DNA of 64,000 nt, from positions 1-64,000 of the forward strand of contig CAYZVO010000002.1 of the NCBI GenBank assembly GCA_964481655.1, in the 5' to 3' direction. Positions 8,356 to 16,300 of the stretch are shown here, piece after piece. The stretch's first letter is position 1; every line of letters begins with the position of its first letter. Under the pieces are notes generated by a model. That model had not been told where the DNA came from and ran no database searches. It was given only the letters and a program-made list of their open reading frames with translations. This stretch comes from CALDOK01 sp964481655. GTDB taxonomy: Bacteria > Myxococcota_A > UBA796 > JAFGLY01. Both the position numbers and the translations under genes were made by a program.

Positions 8356-9186
8356 GTGGAGTGCCCCCGCTGCGCCGCGCCCAACCTGCCGGGGCTGCCC
8401 TCCTGCGTGGACTGCGGTCAGGATCTGGAGGCACCGGTGGAGCGGCCGGCGCGCTTCGTGCCCGCTGCGGGGGCGGCCAATCCCTTGCGGGAGTCGCGGC
8501 CCCGTCCGCCCCGCCGCCGCCCCCGCCTGCGCCTGCCTCGGCTGCCTCGCCGCATCCCCGTGCGCTGGCTCGGGGCGGCCTCGCTGCTGCTGGCGGCGCT
8601 CTCCCTGGCCTGGTTCGTGCGCGGCCTCGCAGCGCCGGTGTTCCACTACGGCATGGGCGACAGCCTGCTGCCCGACGGCAGCTACCGGGTGGAGCGGGGC
8701 GCCCTGGACACCCTGCGTCCCGGCGAGCTGGTCCTGCTCGAGCGGGACGACCCCGAGGCGCTGTTGGCCCACGGCGCGCTGCTGCTGAGTCTAAGAGGGG
8801 TGGACGATCCACAGACTCTGCTCGCCGTGCAGCGGCGGATCCGCCACGATCAGGAGACCTTCGCGGTCTTCCCGGTGGTGGTGGTGGCCCTCGAAGAGCA
8901 GCGGCTCTCGGAGGGCCCCGATGGCCTGCTCGTGGACGGCGAGCCCAGCGAGGCGCTGCCCCCGCACACCTGGCCCACCCAGCCCCCGCTGCCCACCCTG
9001 CTCGACGCAGCGATCCCCGAGCGCCACGTCGCGGTCTGGGATCGGCTGCCGTACCCCGACGATCCCAGCCTGCACCTGCGGGTCGTGCCCCGCCACCAGA
9101 TCATGGGGCGGCTCTCCCAGCGGAGCGAGGACGACGACGCCTTCGCGCTGGTGAGCTGGCCGCCGCAGCCGGAGGACACGCCGTGA
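8356..9186 (+). CDS. Zinc-ribbon membrane protein with a degenerate signal-peptidase-like domain
   Basis: A 276-aa protein starting at GTG. The N-terminus is a CPRC...CVDC zinc ribbon (C3, C6, C17, C20), followed by an Arg/Pro-rich linker and one transmembrane helix (about 71-88). The extracytoplasmic region resembles the S26 signal peptidase I fold: MGDSLLPDG around S103 matches the GxSMxPT box. Further on, a GLLVDGEPSE segment and IPERHVAVWDRL...VPRHQIMGRL match the strand and box-E areas. The general-base lysine seems to be absent, as the expected segment reads AVQRRIRHD. It is therefore likely an inactive or re-purposed peptidase fold. It overlaps PilT by 4 nt (GTGA). Confidence 0.6.
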   Translation: MECPRCAAPNLPGLPSCVDCGQDLEAPVERPARFVPAAGAANPLRESRPRPPRRRPRLRLPRLPRRIPVRWLGAASLLLAALSLAWFVRGLAAPVFHYGMGDSLLPDGSYRVERGALDTLRPGELVLLERDDPEALLAHGALLLSLRGVDDPQTLLAVQRRIRHDQETFAVFPVVVVALEEQRLSEGPDGLLVDGEPSEALPPHTWPTQPPLPTLLDAAIPERHVAVWDRLPYPDDPSLHLRVVPRHQIMGRLSQRSEDDDAFALVSWPPQPEDTP

Positions 9187-10229
9187 CCATCACCTTCGAT
9201 CAGCTCGTCGCCGACGCCATCTCCGCGGGAGCCAGCGATCTCCACCTGACCGCGGGGCATCCCCCCGCTGTGCGGGTTGTCGGGGCCATCCAGCCTCTGG
9301 CCATGGGTGCCCTGTCGGCGGATGAGCTGGCGGCGGCCTTGATGGCCATCCTCGATCCCACGCAGGTGCGCGCCTGGGAGCAGACCCGTCGGCTCTGCTT
9401 CACCTGGACCCACCCGGAGCACGGCTACCTGCGGGTCAACATCTACAGCCACATGGGCCGCATGGAGGCCGCGGTGCGCATCAGCCCGCGGGAGCTGCCT
9501 GAGCTCGGGGAGCTGGGGGTGCCGGAGTCCATGGCCGAGCTGGTGCGCATGCCTCAGGGGCTGGTGCTCATCACCGGGGCCACGGGTCAGGGCAAGACCA
9601 CGACCCTGCACGCCCTCATCCACCGGGTGAACCGGGAGCAGCGGCGCAAGATCATCACCATCGAGGACCCGGTGGAGTACCGCCACCCCGGTGGGCGCTC
9701 GGTCATCGTGCAGCAGGAGCTGGGTATCGACACCGACAGCTTCCACGGCGCGGTGGTGCACGCCCTGCGCCAGGACCCCGACATCCTCTGTGTGGGCGAG
9801 ATGCGGGATCTGGACACCATCTCGGCGGCCCTGACCGCCGCGGAGACAGGCCACCTGGTGGTGGCCACCCTGCACACCACGGGGGCCGCGGGCACCATCT
9901 CCCGCATCGTAGACGTCTTCCCGCCCTACCAGCAGGAGCAGGTGCGCCTGCAGCTGGCCCTCACACTCCAGGGCGTCATCTCCCAGCGCCTGGTGCCCCG
10001 GGCCGACGGCTCCGGGCGGCTGCTGGTCTACGAGCTGATGATCACCAACGACGCCATCCGCTCCCACATCCGCACCAACAAGCTGCACCAGATCGCCTCG
10101 GTCATCCAGACCAACGCCCCGATGGGGATGCGCTCCATGGACCGCATGGTGCGCGAGGCGTGGCTCACCGGCGAGATCACCTACGAGACGGCCCACTCGG
10201 TGGCCAGCGATCCCAAGATCCTGAAGTGA
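9183..10229 (+). CDS. pilT: PilT/PilU-type twitching motility ATPase
   Basis: A 348-aa secretion-type ATPase of the usual PilT length. It has an N-terminal PAS-like domain (ASDLHLTAGHPPAVRV), Walker A GATGQGKTTT (K138), the Asp box IITIEDPVEYRH and the Walker B/His-box region. The latter includes GEMRDLDTISAALTAAETGH and TLHTTGA. These are hallmarks of type IV pilus retraction motors, which depolymerise pilin at the inner membrane. Start GTG 9183 has GGAGG upstream and overlaps the preceding stop. No pilin, PilB or PilC gene lies in the window, so this copy may serve a different filament or the local Ycf46-like module. It is the last gene of the operon. Confidence 0.9.
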   Translation: MTITFDQLVADAISAGASDLHLTAGHPPAVRVVGAIQPLAMGALSADELAAALMAILDPTQVRAWEQTRRLCFTWTHPEHGYLRVNIYSHMGRMEAAVRISPRELPELGELGVPESMAELVRMPQGLVLITGATGQGKTTTLHALIHRVNREQRRKIITIEDPVEYRHPGGRSVIVQQELGIDTDSFHGAVVHALRQDPDILCVGEMRDLDTISAALTAAETGHLVVATLHTTGAAGTISRIVDVFPPYQQEQVRLQLALTLQGVISQRLVPRADGSGRLLVYELMITNDAIRSHIRTNKLHQIASVIQTNAPMGMRSMDRMVREAWLTGEITYETAHSVASDPKILK

Positions 10230-10254
10230 TCCCCGCCGAGGCTGATCTTCGTCG

Positions 10255-10270
10255 CCCTTCGGGGGAAGGG
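10255..10270 (+). terminator. Short stem-loop after the PilT gene
   Basis: CCCTTC (10255-10260) pairs perfectly with GAAGGG (10265-10270) across a GGGG loop, 25 nt after the PilT stop. There is no T-run, so an intrinsic terminator is doubtful. An RNA-stabilising 3' hairpin is equally possible. Confidence 0.3.
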
Positions 10271-10311
10271 GAGGGGGATAGCTGATCCTCCCGCCCAGCC
10301 CGGAGTGCGTC

Positions 10312-11706
10312 ATGACGTCTGCCATCCCCGCCCCCACCCTGCGCGAGCAGCCGGTCTCCGTCACCCGCCAGATGGCCGCCGCCCTCGGTCGCCTCCTGGC
10401 CGAGGCCAAGGCCAAGGGCATGACCCTGCACCACCTGGGGGCCGGCTATCCCCACCCGGAGGTCTCCGACCCCACCGCCTACATCTCCCAGAAGCGCGGC
10501 TACCTGGGGCATGTCTCCGGCGGTGACGACGGGGCCCTGCGAGCCCTGATGACCACCCTGTACGGCTACACCGACACCATGGGCCCGGCCCAGGCTCGGC
10601 AGACCTTCGCCCGGGTCTACGGTCACGACTTCGGTGTCGACATCGACCCCGACTGCGTGGTGCCCACCATCGGCGCCACCGGCGGCATCGCCATGATGTG
10701 CTCCATGTTCGAGCACAGCGGCGACCCCATCGCCTACATCGTGGACGCCCCCACCTACACCGGCCTCATCTCGAGGGCGCAGCTGTACGAAGGCGCCAGC
10801 TTCTACTCGGTCCCCATGGACGACGACGGCCCCGATCCTGTAGTGATGGGCCAGCAGATCGACCAGGCCCGGGCCGACGGCAAGGTCGTGGCCTTCTACT
10901 ACACCGTCACCGACGGCCACAACCCCGGCGGCATCTCCTTCTCCCAGGCCCGCCGTGAGGCGATCCTCGAGGTCTGCCGCTCCCGCGGCGTGCTCATCGT
11001 GGAGGACGCGCCCTACACCTACATCTCCTACGAGGCCGCGGAGAACCGGCCCAAGCCCCTGGTGGCCATGGACCCCGACGCGGTGGTGCACCTGTTCACC
11101 GCCTCCAAGATCGGCCTGCCCGGCCCCCGGGTCGGCATGGCCATCGCCCAGGCCAAGGTGGAGCTGCCCGGTGGCAAGGTCGTGCCGGTCAAGAACCTGC
11201 TGCTCACCGAGGCCTCCGGCTCCATGCTGTTCCACAACCCCGAAGCTCTGCGCAGCTTCGAGGCCTACCTGCACGACGCCTCCATGGCCGAGCGCCCCAG
11301 CCTCTGGCCGGTGGCTGCCGCCAAGAACGCCGTGTACGGCCAGAACCGCAAGATCCTGCTGGATGGCCTGGACCACTACCTGGGCGATCACCCCGAGCTG
11401 TTCGCCTGGACCCGCCCCGGTGCCGGCTTCTTCTCGGTCTTCACCTTCCTCGACGGCCGGGTCCGCACCGACGCCGCCTTCGTCGAGCGCCTGGTCGCCG
11501 AGTACGGCGTGGTCACCATCCCCATGTTCGGCTTCTACTCGGCCGACGCCAAGGAGCGGGACCCGGACGTCGGGCTGAACCAGATCCGGCTGAGCTTCAG
11601 CTACAGCACCGGCGTGGGCGAGGCCCGCGTGGCGGAGATGCAGGCCGCGGTCGCGGCGTATGGCCGTGCGGTGCGGGAGATCTACGGGTTGGCGCCTATC
11701 GACTGA
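10312..11706 (+). CDS. PLP-dependent aminotransferase, class I/II
   Basis: A 464-aa fold-type I aminotransferase. Key sites are visible: N204 in DGHNPGG (the NPxG loop), D232 and Y235 in VEDAPYTY (pyridine-N contact and ring tyrosine), and the PLP lysine K266 in TASKIGLPGPRVG. The layout resembles MocR/LysN-like 2-aminoadipate or aromatic aminotransferases. The interval around K266 has TASK rather than the common GSxSK, and the protein is longer than most (about 400 aa). The amino-acid substrate cannot be read from sequence. Its end overlaps the convergent small membrane protein gene by 11 nt. Confidence 0.85.
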   Translation: MTSAIPAPTLREQPVSVTRQMAAALGRLLAEAKAKGMTLHHLGAGYPHPEVSDPTAYISQKRGYLGHVSGGDDGALRALMTTLYGYTDTMGPAQARQTFARVYGHDFGVDIDPDCVVPTIGATGGIAMMCSMFEHSGDPIAYIVDAPTYTGLISRAQLYEGASFYSVPMDDDGPDPVVMGQQIDQARADGKVVAFYYTVTDGHNPGGISFSQARREAILEVCRSRGVLIVEDAPYTYISYEAAENRPKPLVAMDPDAVVHLFTASKIGLPGPRVGMAIAQAKVELPGGKVVPVKNLLLTEASGSMLFHNPEALRSFEAYLHDASMAERPSLWPVAAAKNAVYGQNRKILLDGLDHYLGDHPELFAWTRPGAGFFSVFTFLDGRVRTDAAFVERLVAEYGVVTIPMFGFYSADAKERDPDVGLNQIRLSFSYSTGVGEARVAEMQAAVAAYGRAVREIYGLAPID

Positions 11707-12256
11707 TCGGCCGCCGCCGACGGGTCATCTCCCCCAGCACATCCCGCAGGAAGCTCCCCAGCAGCACCCAGGTGGAGCCCACACGCACGGGGACGTCCCC
11801 GACCCTGGCCGTGGCCCGGAGCCAGCCCAGGTCGCGGCAGCGGGGGCAGTGCAGCAGCTCGAGGCGCAGGGTGGGGAGCCCGGGGTGGGGGCGATCGATG
11901 CGGGCGATGCGGTCCGGGTCGGCCAGCTCGACGGCGGTGATCAGATCGTCGGCGTCGTCGAGGGGCAGGCGGGCGCTGGCCACGGTGGGCGGGCCGCCGC
12001 AGCTGGCGCAGGTCCTCAGGCGGCGGGCGCCGAAGATGCCGAAGGTCCCCAGCACGGCGGCGAAGGTGCCGGTGAAGAGCTGGGCGGCGGCCAGCCAGCC
12101 CGTGCCCGCGAGCCCGAGCGACGCCAAGGCCAGGCCACAGCTCGCGGTGAGGGCCGCCAGCACGATGCGCACCCGCCGACCACGCCGGGGGAAGCTGGGC
12201 TCTTCGCCCCTGGGCCCGACCCAGGTCGGGCCGTCGCTGGGCATGTCGCTGGGCAT
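11696..12256 (-). CDS. Small membrane protein with two CxxC motifs
   Basis: A 186-aa protein with two adjacent hydrophobic helices (about residues 28-52 and 56-80). A soluble region follows that contains CASCGG and CPRCRD, a possible rubredoxin/zinc-ribbon-like pair. The N-terminus repeats MPSD twice, from a 12-nt tandem duplication at about 12241-12256. Start 12256 is favoured by GGAG about 7 nt upstream; the second ATG (12244) is possible. No family is recognised. The tail TRRRRPISR is basic. It could be a membrane-anchored metal-binding or regulatory protein. Confidence 0.6.
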   Translation of the reverse strand: MPSDMPSDGPTWVGPRGEEPSFPRRGRRVRIVLAALTASCGLALASLGLAGTGWLAAAQLFTGTFAAVLGTFGIFGARRLRTCASCGGPPTVASARLPLDDADDLITAVELADPDRIARIDRPHPGLPTLRLELLHCPRCRDLGWLRATARVGDVPVRVGSTWVLLGSFLRDVLGEMTRRRRPISR

Positions 12257-12416
12257 TCCCCTGCTCCGAGGGCGAGAGTCGTCGCCGGCCGCCTTGGGTG
12301 GCGGGCGCTACAGGGTAGCCCGTTGGCCTGGACGCGGGTCAACAGGGGGCGCATTCTTCGCACCACCCTGACGTGGGGTCGCCACCCCGCTCCATTCTCC
12401 CCTGCACGAGTTGATC

Positions 12417-14480
12417 ATGATCCGAGCGAGCTTCCTCGTCCTGCTGTCCGTCGCCTGCGCTCCCACCACCGCTCCGGTCGAGTCGCCGGTGCCTGCTGCG
12501 GCGCCCTCCGCTGTCGCCCAACCCGCTGCCGAGCTCATCCCGCGGGATCTGTTCTTCGGCAACCCCGAGCGGGCCTCGGCCAAGATCAGCCCGAACGGCG
12601 CCTTGATCAGCTTCCTCGCGCCGGTGGACGGCGTGCTCAATGTCTGGGTCGGCCCGGCCGAGGACGTGGGCGCAGCCAAGCCCATCACCGCCGACACCCA
12701 CCGCGGGATCCGCTGGTACGGCTGGGACTACTCGAGCGAGGCCATCATCTACGGCCAGGACACCGACGGCGATGAGAACTGGCACCTCTACCGGGTGCCC
12801 GCCGCTGGCGGCGAGGCGGTGGACCTGGTGCCCATCGACGGTGTCACCGTCCGCCCCATGGCCTCGAGCCCCGACCAGCCCGCGGCGATGATCGTCGGTG
12901 TGAACGACCGTGACCCCGCCCTGCACGACGTCTACCGCCTGGACGTCACCACCGGCGAACGCGAGCTGGTCTACCAGAACGACGAGGGCTTCGCGGCCTT
13001 CGTCATCGACCACGATCTCGAGCTGCGCCTGGGCGTGCGCATCACCCCGGAGGGCGGCGCCGCCTACGACAAGCCCGACTTCGAGCAGGACCCGCCCAGC
13101 TGGACCCCGATCCTCGAGGTCGCGCCCGAGGACGAGATGACCACCAGCATCTGGGGCTTCGACGCCAGCAACCAGGTGGTCTTCCTCTCCGACAGCCGCG
13201 GCCGGGACACCGCGGCGGCGGCCACCCTGGACCTGGACAGCGGCGAGCTGACCGTGCTGGCCGAGGACCCCAAGGCCGACGTGGCCGGCACGATGATGCA
13301 CCCCACCGAGCACCGCATCGAGGCGGTGGCCTTCGAGTACGACCGCGAGCGCTGGGCGGTCCTCGACGAGTCCATCCAGGCCGAGCTGGACGTGCTCCAC
13401 GCCCTCGAAGACGGTGAGCTGGCTGTGGTGGATCGCAGCCTTGACGACCGCCACTGGCTGGTGCTGTTCCACGACGACGACGGCCCGGTCAAGTACTACG
13501 CCTACGACCGTGAGACCGACGAGGCCCGCTTCCTGTTCACCAATCGCCCGGCCCTCGAGGATCTGGCCCTGGTGCCCATGCACCCGGTGATCATCCCCAG
13601 CCGGGACGGCCGCGAGCTGGTCTCCTACCTGACCCTGCCCGCCGGGGCGGACGCCGACGGCGACGGCAAGGCCGACGCCCCGGTGCCCATGGTGCTCGAC
13701 GTGCACGGCGGGCCCTGGGCTCGGGACAGCTGGGGTTACAACCCCTACCACCAGTGGATGGCCAACCGCGGCTACGCGGTGCTGGCGGTGAACTTCCGCG
13801 GCTCCACGGGCTTCGGCAAGGACTTCGTCAACGCCGGCAACAAGCAGTGGGCCGCCACCATGCACGACGACCTGCTGGACGCGGTGGGCTGGGCCGTGGA
13901 GCAGGGCGTGACCACCGCCGACTCCGTCGCCATCTTCGGTGGCAGCTACGGCGGCTACGCCACCCTGGTGGGCCTGACCTTCACCCCCGAGGTCTTCGCC
14001 TGCGGCGTGGACATCGTGGGCCCCTCGAACCTGGTGACCCTGCTCGAGAGCATCCCCCCGTACTGGAAGCCGATGCTCGATCTCTTCGCGGTCCGCGTGG
14101 GCGACATCAGCACCGAAGAAGGTCGCGCCTTCCTCGAGTCCCGCTCGCCGCTGTTCCATGTCGACGCCATCACCAAGCCGCTGCTCATCGGCCAGGGCGC
14201 CAACGACCCCCGGGTCAAGCAGGCCGAGGCCGACCAGATCGTGGCCGCCATGCAGGAGCGGGAGATCCCCGTGACCTACGTGCTCTACCCCGACGAGGGC
14301 CACGGCTTCGCCCGCCCCGAGAACCGCATGTCCTTCAACGCGGTGACCGAGGGCTTCCTGGGTGAATGCCTGGGGGGTGGCGTGCAGCCGGTGGGCGACG
14401 ACTTCGAGGGCTCGAGCATCCAGGTGCCCGCGGGCGCCGACTATGTCGAGGGTCTGGGGGCGGTGCTGCCGACCGAGTGA
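12417..14480 (+). CDS. S9-family (prolyl oligopeptidase-like) peptidase lipoprotein
   Basis: A 687-aa secreted peptidase. It has a lipoprotein signal (LLSVAC near residue 13), a beta-propeller N-domain of about 400 residues, then an alpha/beta-hydrolase domain. The catalytic triad is S510 in GGSYGG, D597 in GANDPRV and H629 in EGHGFA, all in family spacing. This matches dipeptidyl-peptidase IV/acylaminoacyl-peptidase-type enzymes that cleave short peptides. ATG 12417 is preferred over an in-frame TTG at 12411. It is convergent with the membrane protein at 14484 with a 3-nt gap. The two Cys near the C-terminus (CACGVD, CLGGG) have no assigned role. Confidence 0.9.
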   Translation: MIRASFLVLLSVACAPTTAPVESPVPAAAPSAVAQPAAELIPRDLFFGNPERASAKISPNGALISFLAPVDGVLNVWVGPAEDVGAAKPITADTHRGIRWYGWDYSSEAIIYGQDTDGDENWHLYRVPAAGGEAVDLVPIDGVTVRPMASSPDQPAAMIVGVNDRDPALHDVYRLDVTTGERELVYQNDEGFAAFVIDHDLELRLGVRITPEGGAAYDKPDFEQDPPSWTPILEVAPEDEMTTSIWGFDASNQVVFLSDSRGRDTAAAATLDLDSGELTVLAEDPKADVAGTMMHPTEHRIEAVAFEYDRERWAVLDESIQAELDVLHALEDGELAVVDRSLDDRHWLVLFHDDDGPVKYYAYDRETDEARFLFTNRPALEDLALVPMHPVIIPSRDGRELVSYLTLPAGADADGDGKADAPVPMVLDVHGGPWARDSWGYNPYHQWMANRGYAVLAVNFRGSTGFGKDFVNAGNKQWAATMHDDLLDAVGWAVEQGVTTADSVAIFGGSYGGYATLVGLTFTPEVFACGVDIVGPSNLVTLLESIPPYWKPMLDLFAVRVGDISTEEGRAFLESRSPLFHVDAITKPLLIGQGANDPRVKQAEADQIVAAMQEREIPVTYVLYPDEGHGFARPENRMSFNAVTEGFLGECLGGGVQPVGDDFEGSSIQVPAGADYVEGLGAVLPTE

Positions 14481-14483
14481 TCG

Positions 14484-16244
14484 TCACGGCGCCGGGAAGA
14501 AGCTCGAGGCGTCCAGCACGGGCAGCTCCACGCTCTCGCCGATGGCAGGTGGTGTCCAGGGCACGGCCCGGTGGGCGCTCCAGGCCAGCCAGCGGTAGCT
14601 GGGGTCCTCCAGCGGACGCTCGAAGTGGAAGGCCACGGCGGTGGCGTCCCGGGCGTCGTTGATCGCCAGGATCTCGGCGTCGAAGTCCGGCATGTCGAAC
14701 ACCTCGCCCACCGAGAAGCCCAGGTCCGCGCGGCGCTCCAGCTGGTTGACCACGATGGCCAGCCAGCCACCCGGCATCTCCATGCGCAGGGTGTCGGCGT
14801 CCTCGCGGATCACCACGTGGTGGCCGTTGAAGGGGGACAGCAGCGCCACGCGGTCGGGCACCGGGCTGCCCTCGACGGTGCGCACCAGGGGGGTGTAGGC
14901 GGTGGGGAACTCGTGGCCGGTGACGTAGACGACCAGCTGCTCCTCGACGGCTGGATCGTCGGGCACGCTGTCGGCCCCGCCCCGGAAGATCTCCCCGAAG
15001 AGGGGGATGGTGCCGGTGCGGCCCAGCAGCAGCAGCGCCGCCAGGGGGATGTGCATCAGCAGCAAGCCCCCGGTGAGCCAGCGGCGGGGTCGGGACAGCC
15101 GGGGCTCGCCCCCGCCGATCCAGCCGGCCTGTTGGGCCTGCATGGCCAGCAGCGCGAAGGCGCCCACGCCGGTGAAGGCCAGCAGGCGGTCCATGGCGAA
15201 GGCGGCGGCCAGGGGGACGGTGGCCAGGCTCATGCCCAGGGCCCAGAAGCGGGCCTCGGCTGAGTCGCGCAGGGTGGGCCAGAGGTACCAGCCCAGCAGC
15301 AGGCAGGCACCCACCGCCATCCCCGTGAGGGCCATCCCCGCCGCGATGGGCAAGAACATCACGGCGTCCACGGGGGCCTGGAACCACTGACCCAGCTGCA
15401 GCTGGGGCCAGCGCTGGAGCAGGGCGATGGTGAAGCCGACGGGATCGTAGCCGGGGTCCAGGTAGAGGCCCGAGCCCTTGATGCCGTAGCCCAGGGCGTT
15501 GTAGAGCAGGCGCCAGGCCACCACCAGCGCGGCGTAGGGCGCGATGCCGGTGAGGCGCCGACCCCAGCCCCCGCGGTCGAGGGTGAGCTGCCATGCCACC
15601 AGGTAGGCGGCGGCACCCAGGGTGGCCTCGCCGCAGAACAGCCCGACGGTCATGGTGCCCAGGGCCGCCGCCAGCCACGGCAGGCCGCCGCCGCGGCGCC
15701 AGCGCATGTGGGCCAGGAAGGCCAGCCCGCCCACCACCATGGAGATGAGCGCGTGGCGATTGGCCAGCCAGGCGGCGTTCATGGCGTGGGCGTCTTCGAC
15801 CGCGAACAGCAGCGCGGCGAGGCCCACCAGCGCGCCGGCCCGGGGATGGATGCGCCGGTAGGTCAGCGCGGTGACCAGGATGGACAGGGCGTACCACAGC
15901 AGGCTGTGGGCGTGCTGCAGCACGAAGCCCCGGGGCGCGACGGCGTGGTCGGCGATGTGTGTGAGCACCGAGACCGGCCGGAGCAGCGCGATGCTCATGT
16001 CGGGATCGGCCCACCATGTGACCATGCCCTGGGCCTTCAGGACATCCATCGGCAGGCCGCCGGGGATGAAGTTGTACATGTGGAGGATGGGGGGCAGGCC
16101 CTGGCCCATGGGCCCGGTCTGCTGCAGCTGCACCCACCACAGGTAGTCGTCGCCCACCAGGCCGGCGAAGAGCGCGGGGGCGCAGAGCAGCACCCCGATG
16201 ATGGCTGCCAGCCAGGGGAAGCGGGGGTGGGCCAGCAGCTTCAT
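14484..16244 (-). CDS. Polytopic membrane protein, GT-C glycosyltransferase-like
   Basis: A 586-aa protein with roughly ten transmembrane segments and a periplasmic C-terminal domain of about 150 residues. Early features match GT-C transferases: an acidic motif in the first periplasmic loop (FAGLVGDDYLWW), RPVSVLTHIADH near helix 3, and a FAVEDAHAMNAAWLANRH segment. The last resembles the HP-x-x-E-x-x-x-WI-x-GR region of TMTC/PMT-type O-glycosyltransferases. A polyprenyl-linked sugar donor would be expected, but this is inference. Start ATG 16244 has GAGGA upstream. The UvrA gene starts 57 bp away in the opposite direction, so they may share a promoter region. Confidence 0.65.
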   Translation of the reverse strand: MKLLAHPRFPWLAAIIGVLLCAPALFAGLVGDDYLWWVQLQQTGPMGQGLPPILHMYNFIPGGLPMDVLKAQGMVTWWADPDMSIALLRPVSVLTHIADHAVAPRGFVLQHAHSLLWYALSILVTALTYRRIHPRAGALVGLAALLFAVEDAHAMNAAWLANRHALISMVVGGLAFLAHMRWRRGGGLPWLAAALGTMTVGLFCGEATLGAAAYLVAWQLTLDRGGWGRRLTGIAPYAALVVAWRLLYNALGYGIKGSGLYLDPGYDPVGFTIALLQRWPQLQLGQWFQAPVDAVMFLPIAAGMALTGMAVGACLLLGWYLWPTLRDSAEARFWALGMSLATVPLAAAFAMDRLLAFTGVGAFALLAMQAQQAGWIGGGEPRLSRPRRWLTGGLLLMHIPLAALLLLGRTGTIPLFGEIFRGGADSVPDDPAVEEQLVVYVTGHEFPTAYTPLVRTVEGSPVPDRVALLSPFNGHHVVIREDADTLRMEMPGGWLAIVVNQLERRADLGFSVGEVFDMPDFDAEILAINDARDATAVAFHFERPLEDPSYRWLAWSAHRAVPWTPPAIGESVELPVLDASSFFPAP

Positions 16245-16300
16245 GGACGCGTCCTCGGGATCCGATAGGTCGGGGAATCTTAGCAGCCCGGAGCCCTCCG

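Noticed and set aside
12411..12416. TTG start two codons upstream of the S9 peptidase ATG
   Set aside because: ATG at 12417 gives a standard lipoprotein signal peptide without the extra residues, and no ribosome site favours the TTG.
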